64,000 bases of DNA from the IMG/VR virus record IMGVR_UViG_3300035670_000145, positions 1-64,000 of that record. One strand, given 5' to 3'. Positions within the stretch are counted from its first letter, which is position 1; each line of letters opens with the position of its first letter. The notes under the pieces are model-generated. The model searched no databases and had not been told where the DNA came from. It was given only the letters and a program-made list of their open reading frames with translations. Made by a program: the position numbers and the translations under genes. This stretch comes from a virus. This document shows positions 27,809 to 35,953 of the stretch, in pieces.

Positions 27809-28506
27809 AGGTGGGCGAAGTAATGATATTCTCCGGGATGATTTTTGGTTTTTAACATTTCCCTGACAACTCCGCCAGAATAGCCAGTTCCGCGCAGTGC
27901 GTCTGCAAATCGCTCGTGCTTGATTTGTTCCGTGATTGGACCAATTTTTTCATCGCTTACATGTACATGAGCGATATAGGGAAAATACTGCATCAACACT
28001 TCTTCTGGCAACTGATCTTCAAGCCAGGCGCTGTTTGTGTCAATCATTGTTTGCACGCGAGGCAGTGAATATTCGGCCAAGCTCTGAACAATTTCTTCAA
28101 CTGTAAAGAAATAGTTACCGCCATACTGCCTGGCCACTGGTTCAATGCAGATGGTACATTCCGCTTCCTCTAGCTGCTGATGACAAGCGGCAAGTCCATC
28201 CATTAGATAGCGGCAATCGCCTTGCCTTAGCCCAGGGCTGCCGAGAATCATGCGCTTCCACCCAAGAGCCTTGGCTTGGTTGATCAGCAGAGTAATGCAC
28301 TTCCGAAGGCCAGGTTCGTCCCAGAAGGCTTCAATGTCCATTCCATAGAACAATGATTGCGCCGAATATTTTTGCAAGTAGCCAGAGAAATGGCTATGCC
28401 TCTTGAAAGGCACCGCCTCCAAAAGCTCAATGCCATCAGGCAAATGCAAAACAATATCTGCATGGTCCTCGGCTTCCCAGCCAATAGCGCTAACCCCGAG
28501 CTTCAT
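27763..28506 (-). CDS. Sugar phosphate isomerase/epimerase-like TIM barrel (247 aa)
   Basis: Start is ATG 28506 with GGAG upstream. It fits the xylose isomerase-like TIM barrel superfamily: 'CIEPVARQYGGNYFFTVEEI', 'QTMIDTNSAWLEDQ' and 'YIAHVHVSDEKIGPI' carry the Glu, Asp and His/Asp metal ligands at strand ends. It overlaps the dehydratase-like gene by 17 bp. Likely a sugar-modifying enzyme of the glycan block. Confidence 0.75.
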   Translation of the reverse strand: MKLGVSAIGWEAEDHADIVLHLPDGIELLEAVPFKRHSHFSGYLQKYSAQSLFYGMDIEAFWDEPGLRKCITLLINQAKALGWKRMILGSPGLRQGDCRYLMDGLAACHQQLEEAECTICIEPVARQYGGNYFFTVEEIVQSLAEYSLPRVQTMIDTNSAWLEDQLPEEVLMQYFPYIAHVHVSDEKIGPITEQIKHERFADALRGTGYSGGVVREMLKTKNHPGEYHYFAHLYKPASTSRALASIK

Positions 28507-29239
28507 TGATAAATTCTCCAATCAGCGTGAGATTGTCATTACGCCCTAGCGGCCAATAACCGCTGTTTGTATGCATTGTAAAATGATTGTATTCAATTCT
28601 CTCGCCCATCGTTTTCTTTACGGAAGGAAAAAATTTGTCCATAAGTGTTTCAGTTTCAATGGGAGCGGGGAATAAATTGGCGATGCCGTGAGCCGGGCAC
28701 TTGCGCAAATCGCGCCAGAGATTGTTTAGCGGATACCACTGATAACAACTGTTGGCATTAATTTTTTCCACTTCATGATCGTTGATCAAATCAAACAAAA
28801 TGTTCTTCTTGATGAGTCGATGGTAAAGGGCGGGAAGGCGGACAACTTGCAAGGAGTTGCACCAAAGCCTTTCCTTCACAAGCCCCTCAAACAACAAGCG
28901 ATTTGATCCATAGCTTGGCTTCTTCAGCGCCGGCGTCACAATTTCATCCATGAACGCAGATTCCGGGCCGTACACGTCAATTGTCGAAATAAGCGTCACG
29001 TGATCGGCGCAAATGCTTGACAAAATATCAACAATGGAAAAGATATTTTGTAAATCAGTTAGCGGATCTTGATTAACCTTCCACTTAGAAGCGGGCAGGC
29101 AGCAAAGGACCAAATGATCTATTGGCCAGCTTTCCGTCATGATTTGATGGAAATCCTTGGACGAATAAGTGCGGTCGAAGCTAGTTTGCTCCTGCAGCGC
29201 AGAGCCGACTAGTCCAGTGCTGCCAACGAGAACCTTCAT
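28490..29239 (-). CDS. NAD-dependent epimerase/dehydratase-like protein (249 aa)
   Basis: Extended SDR fold: 'MKVLVGSTGLVGSALQEQTS' is the nucleotide-binding start and 'VTLISTIDVYGPE' the central strand. The catalytic YxxxK appears as Y110-G-S-N-R114, with Arg for Lys. The sequence is short for the family (249 against about 300 aa). Expected substrate: a nucleotide sugar. Activity is uncertain because of the Lys change. Confidence 0.75.
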   Translation of the reverse strand: MKVLVGSTGLVGSALQEQTSFDRTYSSKDFHQIMTESWPIDHLVLCCLPASKWKVNQDPLTDLQNIFSIVDILSSICADHVTLISTIDVYGPESAFMDEIVTPALKKPSYGSNRLLFEGLVKERLWCNSLQVVRLPALYHRLIKKNILFDLINDHEVEKINANSCYQWYPLNNLWRDLRKCPAHGIANLFPAPIETETLMDKFFPSVKKTMGERIEYNHFTMHTNSGYWPLGRNDNLTLIGEFINEARG

Positions 29240-29260
29240 GGCAAAGACGCAATAATGCCA

Positions 29261-29938
29261 CTATACAGGCACTGTTGGCGCTTGCTGTCTGTAATAACGA
29301 ACACTACAGCGGCACCTTGCCCCGCACTCGCAACGCTGGCCGGGAAGAGGAAGTGTACCAATGGACACTATTCCCTGGTCTGCATATCTGAGGCAGTCCT
29401 CGCAATGCTGGGCCTGGCTGTCCAAAATGCGTCGCATGAGACTATATCCTTGTCGCTGCTGCCGAAGTTCGGCACCCTGCCAGTAAGATCCGCGAACGCT
29501 TTGAGCATATAAGCCAATGCGAGCCAGAGCCATGGGAGCAGAAAGGCGATTGCTAAGCAAGTCGGAAACAAAACGTTGGAGATAAGCATATTCCTCGCGA
29601 AGGCGCTGACCGATGCGGCCGTATTCCGCACTGCCCATGCCGGCTCGACCACCATGGCCCACAATTGCTGCCTGAATATGAGCAGCCTTAAGCAATTCGC
29701 GGATACTCCCCTGCCACTGATCAAGCGTGATGGATCCATTGATCAACATGCGCGTAAAGCGCCGTAAACTTGCGTCCAGTTTATCAATGCGCTTGTCCAC
29801 AAGCTTTTCGATCGACGCTTTACTAAGGAACCGCCCCTTTTCGTCGCGATAACGACCGCTGTTCTGGTCATAAGACCATTCAGCGTCCATCCTGCTGGAC
29901 AGAATAGTTTCACTGAAGCTTTCGATATTATTCAGCAT
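29261..29938 (-). CDS. Head morphogenesis protein, Mu F-like (225 aa)
   Basis: Directly after the portal (11-bp overlap), helical N-terminus, and a C-terminal Cys cluster ('HCEDCLRYADQGIVSIG', then 'PGQRCECGARCRCSVRYYRQ') as in Mu F/SPP1 gp7-type minor head proteins. It probably enters the head with the portal and helps DNA ejection or assembly. Confidence 0.8.
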   Translation of the reverse strand: MLNNIESFSETILSSRMDAEWSYDQNSGRYRDEKGRFLSKASIEKLVDKRIDKLDASLRRFTRMLINGSITLDQWQGSIRELLKAAHIQAAIVGHGGRAGMGSAEYGRIGQRLREEYAYLQRFVSDLLSNRLSAPMALARIGLYAQSVRGSYWQGAELRQQRQGYSLMRRILDSQAQHCEDCLRYADQGIVSIGTLPLPGQRCECGARCRCSVRYYRQQAPTVPV

Positions 29939-32000
29939 TATCAGCTTCTAGTAGGTCCTTAAATTTTTCGGGAGCCTCTTCCTTCCATTGCTGCAGTGCT
30001 GCGTCAACGTCCGCCTCGCTAATAAAAGCAGCCTCGTCAATGCCTCCAAGCATTAGCCCTTCCACTTGCACGGGCTCAATCGCATCCACTTTGCTGCTGA
30101 CCATTTTTGCTGGCCCTTTTCGATCTGGATTAGGGTCGGACTTGCGCTTGCGGGCCACAATTGTCTGCCGCTCCTCTTTGCTCATGGCTTTAGCTTTTGC
30201 CTTGGGCAAGCACTTTGGCTTTCCTTCTCTCTCTTCGCGCCCTCCACATTCACCAAGAATTTCTCCGTTAGCGCCAATCCTCACCCATTCTTCCTTGAAC
30301 CATTTATCAAGATCATCGTGGTTCACGTCGCCATTATCCCCCTTAAAGCCACTGCCGCCACCGTGCTTTTTCTTATAGAGTTCTTTGTACTTCTGCACCA
30401 TGTAGGCGCTGGCATAAGCACTAGGCCACACCTTGAATTTTGACTTGGCGGCGGCAATTGCTTGCTGATGCAGGTCTTTGTCTTTGAACTGCACATCGCC
30501 CCGCACTTTTTCGAGGTCACGAGGCAAGAACAATCCTGCGGCGTCTTCTACTTCCCTGCTTCCATCCATTGGCAAGGTGCCGTTCTCTTCGTTCATGGGA
30601 TCGCGTCCGCCAGGAGGCACGGCCAATCCACTCGCTTTCTGAGTGGAACCACCCCCTCCCTGAGTAGGAAGCTCGCGCACCACAGACGGATCGAGAGTAA
30701 GCTCCATCGACCACTCGGAGCCGCCGTAACGTGCGTCGGCCACCTCTTTGGGGCTCAGTACTCCGAGCTGAATGTAGCGCCCGTCTACGGCCGCCACGCG
30801 AGCCCTCACGTCGGCTTTCTCTCTTTCGTTCAGCTCGAACAAATCGTTGAATTTGATGCGCCACGATTCCGGCACTCGCCCATTCGTCGGTCCAGTCTTG
30901 CTAAGCATGATGTAGGTCATCAGCTTTTTAAGGGGACGATGGAAAGTGGATTGTTGGTAGTCGGCTAGCGTCTTAGCGAAATCTCTCTCTTCGCTTCGCC
31001 CAGTAGAGCCAAGGCCGCTGGGGCTTTCACCAAACAAAACTGTATGGGGAATTTTTGATGCGCCAATAATATCAACGCGAGTTTTTTCTAAGATTTCACC
31101 AACTCCGCCAAAGTTCCTACTGATAAAAGCAAGCTCTTCCTTCTCAGCGTCAATCGCATAGCCACGATAAACACTTTTGCTCATGTCGTTAAGGACAAGA
31201 CGATCTCTCACGTCTTTTTCTTTGCCTGCAGCAAGCATTTGTGCTAGGCCACGAATTTTGTGGACAAAAATATCAAACTCACTCAACAGGGTGGCGGCGC
31301 TATTCAATCCAGTCCAATAGTGCTTAAAGCTTTCATAGACAGTCTGTAAACTGCTCATTCCCCATCCATAGTTCCTCTGCCTAATCCGATAAGGAAGCCA
31401 ATCGCCATCAAAACGCAAAATCCTGTCTTTATGGATGTAGGTGAGTTGCGGCTGCCGAATCAAATCGCCGGAAATAATTTGATAGTAAGTTGCTTTGGAG
31501 TAGTCGTACAGATTTTCTTCATTGATCACTGGTGCAATTTGCCAGCGATCCAGCACTTCCATTCCTTCCACGGAATAAATGCGGCTTCTGTCAACTGGCT
31601 GATCTGCTGGCCTGCCGTCATCAATGTACAAAAGAATTACGGCCCCTCCATAAAGCCTCGAATTTTTAGAGGCAAGCATAAAGTTTTCAAGGATATACAA
31701 ATCTTCAATCACCTGTTCAATGCCTACCACTTCTTCAGCCGCCGCTCCTTCTCCGCCAAACAACACCTTGAAGCCCCTTCTTGTGGCTTGCTCTGCATAG
31801 ATATCCACAATGCGGCGAGGCAGCCATTCGCCGTAGAGCGCTTCCAACTCTTCTTGCGCAAGAAAGATGATGGGCTGCGCTTGCGTGGATAAACTTTTGT
31901 CCCTGCCAGAGATGCCCATGCCAGTGAGGGCATTGGCAAGACCATCATTGCGCAGTCCGTCCGCAGTGGCATGCCCCAAGTCAACTGCTTCTTCCGACAT
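29928..32000 (-). CDS. Portal protein (DUF1073-like) with C-terminal DUF5872-like extension (690 aa)
   Basis: Residues about 40-440 match DUF1073 portals: 'ALYGEWLPRRIVDIYAEQAT', 'SKNSRLYGGAVILLYIDDGR', 'ATLLSEFDIFVHKIRGLAQM' and 'GASKIPHTVLFGESPSGLGS'. Beyond residue about 500 there is an extra domain with 'KFKVWPSAYASAYMVQKYKE' and 'GGREEREGKPKCLPKAKAKA', the DUF5872-type sequence seen in other phage structural proteins. The portal forms the ring for DNA packaging; the extension's role is unknown. Confidence 0.9.
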   Translation of the reverse strand: MSEEAVDLGHATADGLRNDGLANALTGMGISGRDKSLSTQAQPIIFLAQEELEALYGEWLPRRIVDIYAEQATRRGFKVLFGGEGAAAEEVVGIEQVIEDLYILENFMLASKNSRLYGGAVILLYIDDGRPADQPVDRSRIYSVEGMEVLDRWQIAPVINEENLYDYSKATYYQIISGDLIRQPQLTYIHKDRILRFDGDWLPYRIRQRNYGWGMSSLQTVYESFKHYWTGLNSAATLLSEFDIFVHKIRGLAQMLAAGKEKDVRDRLVLNDMSKSVYRGYAIDAEKEELAFISRNFGGVGEILEKTRVDIIGASKIPHTVLFGESPSGLGSTGRSEERDFAKTLADYQQSTFHRPLKKLMTYIMLSKTGPTNGRVPESWRIKFNDLFELNEREKADVRARVAAVDGRYIQLGVLSPKEVADARYGGSEWSMELTLDPSVVRELPTQGGGGSTQKASGLAVPPGGRDPMNEENGTLPMDGSREVEDAAGLFLPRDLEKVRGDVQFKDKDLHQQAIAAAKSKFKVWPSAYASAYMVQKYKELYKKKHGGGSGFKGDNGDVNHDDLDKWFKEEWVRIGANGEILGECGGREEREGKPKCLPKAKAKAMSKEERQTIVARKRKSDPNPDRKGPAKMVSSKVDAIEPVQVEGLMLGGIDEAAFISEADVDAALQQWKEEAPEKFKDLLEADNAE

Positions 32001-32065
32001 TGTTCACACTATTGGCGTGCCTCCATTCTAAACGTGGCTATGATGGCGACGACGTTCTTTTAGTT

Positions 32066-32551
32066 ATGCCCACTCCCATTGAATTTGTCTTCTCCGAAGA
32101 GGAAAGGAAGCAGGCGATGGAGGAAGGACAACGACGCCAGTCTGTGAACGAAACGAAAGGGCTTCGAGGGCGCAATAAAGGCGCGGCCCGTGGTGATCAA
32201 GCTTTGTCTATTCACTTGCTTGGCGCCGCAGGTGAAATGGCAGTGGCATCTTTCATGGGCCTAAAGCACGAGCTTTACAAAGAAAGCGAGGCAAGGCGCG
32301 GGTCCGATGATTTGCCGGGAATTGACGTAAAAACTCGATCAAAACATTCCTACGATCTCATTGTGCAAAAGAACGAAGACCCCGGAAAAAAGTTTGTTTT
32401 GGTGACCATTGAAAACCAAAAAACTTTCATTCATGGCTGGTGCTACGGAAAGGAAGCAATGGAGGAACGATTCTGGGCCGATCCCGCGAGAGGTAGGCCA
32501 GCTTATTTTGTTCCTAAAGAACAGCTTCGCCCCATGTCAACTTTGCAATGA
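32066..32551 (+). CDS. PD-(D/E)XK-like nuclease (161 aa)
   Basis: ATG 32066 (MPTPIEFVFSEEERKQAMEE) chosen over an upstream TTG that would overlap the portal. 'LLGAAGEMAVASFMG' supplies the Glu, and 'GSDDLPGIDVKTRSKHSYDL' the D...(D-x-K) of a PD-(D/E)XK fold. The stop overlaps the terminase start by 4 bp. Likely a resolvase- or packaging-linked nuclease. Confidence 0.7.
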   Translation: MPTPIEFVFSEEERKQAMEEGQRRQSVNETKGLRGRNKGAARGDQALSIHLLGAAGEMAVASFMGLKHELYKESEARRGSDDLPGIDVKTRSKHSYDLIVQKNEDPGKKFVLVTIENQKTFIHGWCYGKEAMEERFWADPARGRPAYFVPKEQLRPMSTLQ

Positions 32552-33930
32552 GCAGTTCTCTCAAATGCAGCGACTTTGCCAGGCATGTATTAAAGCTTGA
32601 GCTTTGGCCTGAGCAAAAGCGCATTCTTGACGGCTACTTTGGCGGCAACAAAACTCATGCCGTGTGGGCGCTTGGGCGACGCTGCGGCAAAACGCTTATG
32701 GCCGCTATTGCAGCCCTGTACGCCTGCTTTGTCTTGGAAGATCAATACAGAAGGCGCGTGCGAAAAACGGAAAAGTGGTACATTCTTACCATTGCAAACG
32801 ATCAAAGCCAGGCAAAGCTAGCGCTCAATAATATTCGCCAGCTTCTAATGGACAGTCCTCTTGTTGATGAAATCACAAGAGAAACTGCCACTGAAATTGA
32901 AACTAGTAATAATTGCGTGTTCCAAGCCATTCCTGCATCGGCCCGCGCTTCTCGTGGTAAGGCCGTGGTGATGTTAATCATGGACGAGCTTTCCTTTGCT
33001 ATTGAAGGCGATGCCAACCGTGGCGCAAAAGCCATCTACGATGCGCTTTCCCCTTCCATTGCACAGTTCGGGCAGCACGGACGCATCCTTGAACTATCTT
33101 CTCCATGGCTCACCGATGGCCTGTTCTATCAGCACTATTGCGAGGCAAAATCTGGAGAGTTTCCCTTTATGCAGGCAGTGAATCTCCCAACTTGGGAGGT
33201 GAATGTTAATTTGCCATGGGGATGTGCATTCCTTGACGCTGAACTAAAACGTGATCCCGATAAGTTCTGGGTGGAATATGGAGCTCAGTTTGCTAAAAAC
33301 AATTCAGCACTATTGGCCACTGAAATTGTCGAAGCTGCCATAAGCAAGGAGCGGGGAGTACTGTTTCCCGAGAAAGAATTTACTGGCACTTATGTGCTTT
33401 CCCTGGACCCCGCCCGAGGCGGTGTGGGACGAGACGATTACACCGCTTGCATTGTTCATTATGAGGGCGAAAGGCTAGTGGTGGACAAGTTTCACGCCTT
33501 CGAACCAGACTTTGAAATTGGTGGCAAGAAAGAAGTGAACATGGCGAAAGTGGAAGAGTGGATCAAGGAACACCATCGCATTTATGAGTTTCAAAGTATC
33601 GTGCTTGACCAATTCAATAGCAGCTTTATCATTCAGAATCTTTCTAAGGATTTTCCTATTGCAGAATTAGCCTGGTCAGTTAGCACAAAAATGAAAGCCT
33701 TCAGCAAAATGAAAGAGCTCTTTAATGCTGGCTTAATTGAACTTTATCCTCACCAAAAAGCAATCACTCAGCTTAAAAATTTGAGCGTTATTTATAGAGC
33801 AAGCGGACAATGGGCCGTCACTGGAGGAAAGGAAGTGGGGGTTGATGACTATGCGTTCGCACTTGCGGCGGCGATTCTTGAGGCATCCAAGGATAATGAC
33901 ATCGACTGGTTGAATAGTCTTGTTCGATAA
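32548..33930 (+). CDS. terL: Terminase large subunit (460 aa)
   Basis: Walker A G43-R-R-C-G-K48-T, Walker B 'VVMLIMDELSF' (D146, E147), and a nuclease domain with 'YVLSLDPARGGVGRDD' (D287), 'FQSIVLDQFNSS' (D354) and 'VGVDDYAFALA' near residue 440, the three acidic sites. Length is normal. It pumps DNA through the portal and cuts concatemers. It is transcribed away from the portal, and the small subunit is about 19 kb away. Confidence 0.95.
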   Translation: MSSSLKCSDFARHVLKLELWPEQKRILDGYFGGNKTHAVWALGRRCGKTLMAAIAALYACFVLEDQYRRRVRKTEKWYILTIANDQSQAKLALNNIRQLLMDSPLVDEITRETATEIETSNNCVFQAIPASARASRGKAVVMLIMDELSFAIEGDANRGAKAIYDALSPSIAQFGQHGRILELSSPWLTDGLFYQHYCEAKSGEFPFMQAVNLPTWEVNVNLPWGCAFLDAELKRDPDKFWVEYGAQFAKNNSALLATEIVEAAISKERGVLFPEKEFTGTYVLSLDPARGGVGRDDYTACIVHYEGERLVVDKFHAFEPDFEIGGKKEVNMAKVEEWIKEHHRIYEFQSIVLDQFNSSFIIQNLSKDFPIAELAWSVSTKMKAFSKMKELFNAGLIELYPHQKAITQLKNLSVIYRASGQWAVTGGKEVGVDDYAFALAAAILEASKDNDIDWLNSLVR

Positions 33931-33980
33931 TTACGCTTAGAATTTTCAGCAATTGCTGAAACTTTCACTTTTTTTGAAAA

Positions 33981-34157
33981 ATGATTGGTATTGAAATTTC
34001 TAGCAAGGAGCTAGCCTTTTTACTAGCGCTCCTGGAGGCCGACAGGCAAACGGCGCTTCAGCTTCTTGCCGCCGAGCATGCTTATAAGCCCACGCTACTG
34101 CCAAAACTGCGAGAGGCAGAGAAAGTTGTTAAAGCAATGAAAAATTTGGAAGGATAG
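33981..34157 (+). CDS. Small helical protein (58 aa)
   Basis: ATG 33981 to TAG 34157. The 58-aa product (begins MIGIEISSKELAFLLALLEA) is Leu/Ala/Lys rich and predicted helical. Same strand as terminase, 50 bp downstream. Unknown role. Confidence 0.55.
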   Translation: MIGIEISSKELAFLLALLEADRQTALQLLAAEHAYKPTLLPKLREAEKVVKAMKNLEG

Positions 34158-34182
34158 ACTAAACACATTCCTCCTCTTTGCC

Positions 34183-34398
34183 ATGGCATCGTCCTTCACC
34201 GCAGAAGAAGCCCTTGCTTGGGCCATGAAGGCTGCAGAAGCCGTAGAAGAAGCTGGCAAAAGCTTTGGCCCCATGAGCGAAGAATCGCGGCTCGCAAGGG
34301 CTGCTTTTGAGCATCTCATGGACGATTATCGCGAGCATTGGAGCAATGCCTGCGAAAGCCGGTTTGGCCATCAAGGATGCAAAGAATACGACGTGTGA
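34183..34398 (+). CDS. Small helical protein (71 aa)
   Basis: 71 aa, ATG 34183 (MASSFTAEEALAWAMKAAEA), Ala/Glu rich helical sequence with a Cys pair near the end. Follows the previous small gene by 25 bp. Unknown function. Confidence 0.6.
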   Translation: MASSFTAEEALAWAMKAAEAVEEAGKSFGPMSEESRLARAAFEHLMDDYREHWSNACESRFGHQGCKEYDV

Positions 34399-34401
34399 GC
34401 A

Positions 34402-34530
34402 ATGGTTTGCTTGTGCTACAGCCTCCATGGCCAGCGGCATGAAATCAGAGTGCCATTTCACGAAGCGCGTTTTGTCAATAAGCGTTTGTTCCTGGAGGGA
34501 GCCGCCGTGTACTGGACCTTTCTCTGTTAA
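34402..34530 (+). CDS. Possible small protein (42 aa)
   Basis: ATG 34402 to TAA 34528-34530, starting 3 bp after the previous stop (MVCLCYSLHGQRHEIRVPFH). Fits the tight spacing of this run, but no family is known. Confidence 0.4.
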   Translation: MVCLCYSLHGQRHEIRVPFHEARFVNKRLFLEGAAVYWTFLC

Positions 34531-34619
34531 GCTTTCAAAGCTTCCTGCAGGAGCCCGTTGGCCAACGGCTTGCCAGTATCCTCGTCAATGCTGGCATCAT
34601 CGTGGATTCCGTTCACTGT

Positions 34620-34643
34620 CTTAAGTGAGTTGAAGCACTTAAG
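34620..34643. repeat. Perfect 8-bp inverted repeat
   Basis: CTTAAGTG (34620-34627) and CACTTAAG (34636-34643) around an 8-nt loop, just upstream of a second, longer inverted repeat and a tRNA-like element. AT-rich, no T tract, so not an obvious terminator. Confidence 0.6.
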
Positions 34644-34649
34644 ACGCTT

Positions 34650-34703
34650 GGCAGAATGTCAGGGCCGCACCCTGTTTATTTCCTGATGCGGAAACATTCT
34701 GCC
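34650..34703. repeat. 10-bp inverted repeat enclosing a smaller hairpin
   Basis: GGCAGAATGT (34650-34659) pairs perfectly with ACATTCTGCC (34694-34703). Inside, AGGG and CCCT can form a small hairpin. The 3' arm overlaps the D-arm of the tRNA-like element at 34678-34751, so the two folds would compete. Confidence 0.6.
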
Positions 34704-34751
34704 GCTTGTCTCTTCTGATGATGAAAGCTGGTTTGATTCCAGCAGGAGACC
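34678..34751 (+). tRNA. tRNA-like element, possible tRNA-Arg(TCT), degenerate
   Basis: T arm GCTGG-TTTGATT-CCAGC (34727-34743); acceptor strands ATTTCCT (34678-34684) and AGGAGAC (34744-34750) pair at six of seven positions with one G-U; D stem GCGG/CCGC (34688-34691, 34702-34705); anticodon loop CTTCTGA (34712-34718) with T33 and anticodon TCT. Weak points: the anticodon stem has two G-U pairs and one mismatch, the D loop lacks GG, T replaces C56, and pair 1-72 is A-C. Could be a decayed or unusual tRNA. Confidence 0.4.
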
Positions 34752-34756
34752 TTTCG

Positions 34757-34969
34757 CTATTTATTTCTGTGCCCAGCTTCTTCCGTTGCGTGAATGTAGG
34801 TTTTTAGCTCACGCACATATTGTCTGAGCAAGGCGGCCTTCTCCAGATGCCAAGGATCACGATGGAGAAAGTAAAGCTCCATGTGGTTGTCAATGGCTTT
34901 TAGGCAATTGTGAATAGGCGCGTTCCATTGCGAACGAACTGGCGTATCAAACGTCCGACGCTCGTCCAT
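34757..34969 (-). CDS. Small protein of unknown function (70 aa)
   Basis: 70 aa from ATG 34969 (MDERRTFDTPVRSQWNAPIH). Overlaps the end of the phosphoesterase gene by 23 bp and is probably co-translated with it. Charged helical sequence; no family known. Confidence 0.55.
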   Translation of the reverse strand: MDERRTFDTPVRSQWNAPIHNCLKAIDNHMELYFLHRDPWHLEKAALLRQYVRELKTYIHATEEAGHRNK

Positions 34970-35507
34970 TGGCCTTGAAATAAGCCTTGATGTCCTCTAA
35001 TGCTACCGGCTCAAAATCGTTTCTTTCTAAACAGGCATTGAAATAACGCCCGTCTACTTCCCCATCGTCCGTCAATACAAGATGACAATGGAGATGGCCG
35101 TGGACGTTGCCAAGATAATGCCCCTGCAAAATACTGGGATGCACTGGAATGTGCGTGAAGATTAGACCTCCCGGCATGGTGCTATCACCCCCACGAAAAA
35201 ATGCTCCTCGAATGTCTTCAAAATACGGAAGATAATCTTGAATTTTGTAAATATCATGATTCCCTTTGACGAGAATCTTCTTCCCATTGAAACGATTGAG
35301 AAGCTGCAGACCACTTCTGGGAATTGCCACGTCGCCCAAAATGTAAACGCGATCTTTCTCGTGGATCTTTTTGTTCCAACGCTCAATGAGCGTTTCGTGC
35401 ATTTCTTCAATGGAGGAGAAAGGACGAAGGGGTTCTCCGTCGGGACGCACGAAATCCAGCATCTTGGCATGGCCGAGGTGCAAATCTGATGTGACAAAAG
35501 CGCTCAT
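34947..35507 (-). CDS. Metallophosphoesterase (186 aa)
   Basis: All calcineurin-like motifs are present in order: SDLHLGH (D8-x-H10), LGDVA, KGNHD, FTHIPVHP and VHGHLHC. The 186-aa size fits the small phosphoesterases of phages and bacteria (predicted di-metal phosphodiesterase/nucleotidase). Substrate unknown. Leftward, followed by a 70-aa gene. Confidence 0.9.
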   Translation of the reverse strand: MSAFVTSDLHLGHAKMLDFVRPDGEPLRPFSSIEEMHETLIERWNKKIHEKDRVYILGDVAIPRSGLQLLNRFNGKKILVKGNHDIYKIQDYLPYFEDIRGAFFRGGDSTMPGGLIFTHIPVHPSILQGHYLGNVHGHLHCHLVLTDDGEVDGRYFNACLERNDFEPVALEDIKAYFKANGRASDV

Positions 35508-35512
35508 AGTAA

Positions 35513-35713
35513 TCAGTGCTTTTCGTAAACTACTTTTCTTTGCACGGGATCAGGACGATCTTCCAGCTCATGCAAAAGATCAAGAGCCTGATCAAATGTG
35601 CTAAACCAGCCCCTCTCGTCCCAGATGAAAGGACAGATGCGCTCTTGTACTTCGTAGAGCGGCTCCCATGGATGCACGGCGCTTGGACGTTGAACAATGC
35701 GAAATCGCGCCAC
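35513..35713 (-). CDS. Small protein of unknown function (66 aa)
   Basis: 66 aa, ATG 35713, with 'LYEVQERICPFIWDERGWFS', a Trp-rich pattern I associate with small phage proteins. Five bp separate it from the phosphoesterase gene, so it shares that operon. Confidence 0.6.
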   Translation of the reverse strand: MARFRIVQRPSAVHPWEPLYEVQERICPFIWDERGWFSTFDQALDLLHELEDRPDPVQRKVVYEKH

Positions 35714-35760
35714 AGCAAAATTTAGAAGGCAAGCCTTAGTTTAGTACGGTTCGGAAGAAA

Positions 35761-35830
35761 GGGCTCCTCCAGGAATCGAACCCGGCATTCCAGGCTATCT
35801 GCCTGACGTGTAAACCAACACCAAGGAGCA
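35761..35830 (-). tRNA. tRNA-like element, anticodon position GAT, lacks T33
   Basis: 70 nt. Acceptor TGCTCCT/AGGAGCC pairs at six of seven positions; D arm GTGT-TGGTTT-ACAC; anticodon stem TCAGG/CCTGG with loop CAGATAG; T arm CCGGG-TTCGATT-CCTGG. The cloverleaf is nearly complete, but base 33 is A instead of T and pair 1-72 is mismatched, so the anticodon (GAT, Ile, in the normal register) is doubtful. No encoded CCA. A decaying tRNA or tRNA-like element is likely. Confidence 0.55.
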
Positions 35831-35953
35831 AGTGACCCCCAGGTTTGAGCATCGTTGAGAGGCTTAGGGGGTGTTAAACGATGGAGCAAGCGTGAGGGTC
35901 ATCCGGGATTTGCCCCCAGTGACGCACAGAGGCTTGCCCGCCGTCGCTTGATA

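Noticed and set aside
34678-34751. tmRNA
   Set aside because: No tag reading frame and no split tRNA-like ends at tmRNA distance.
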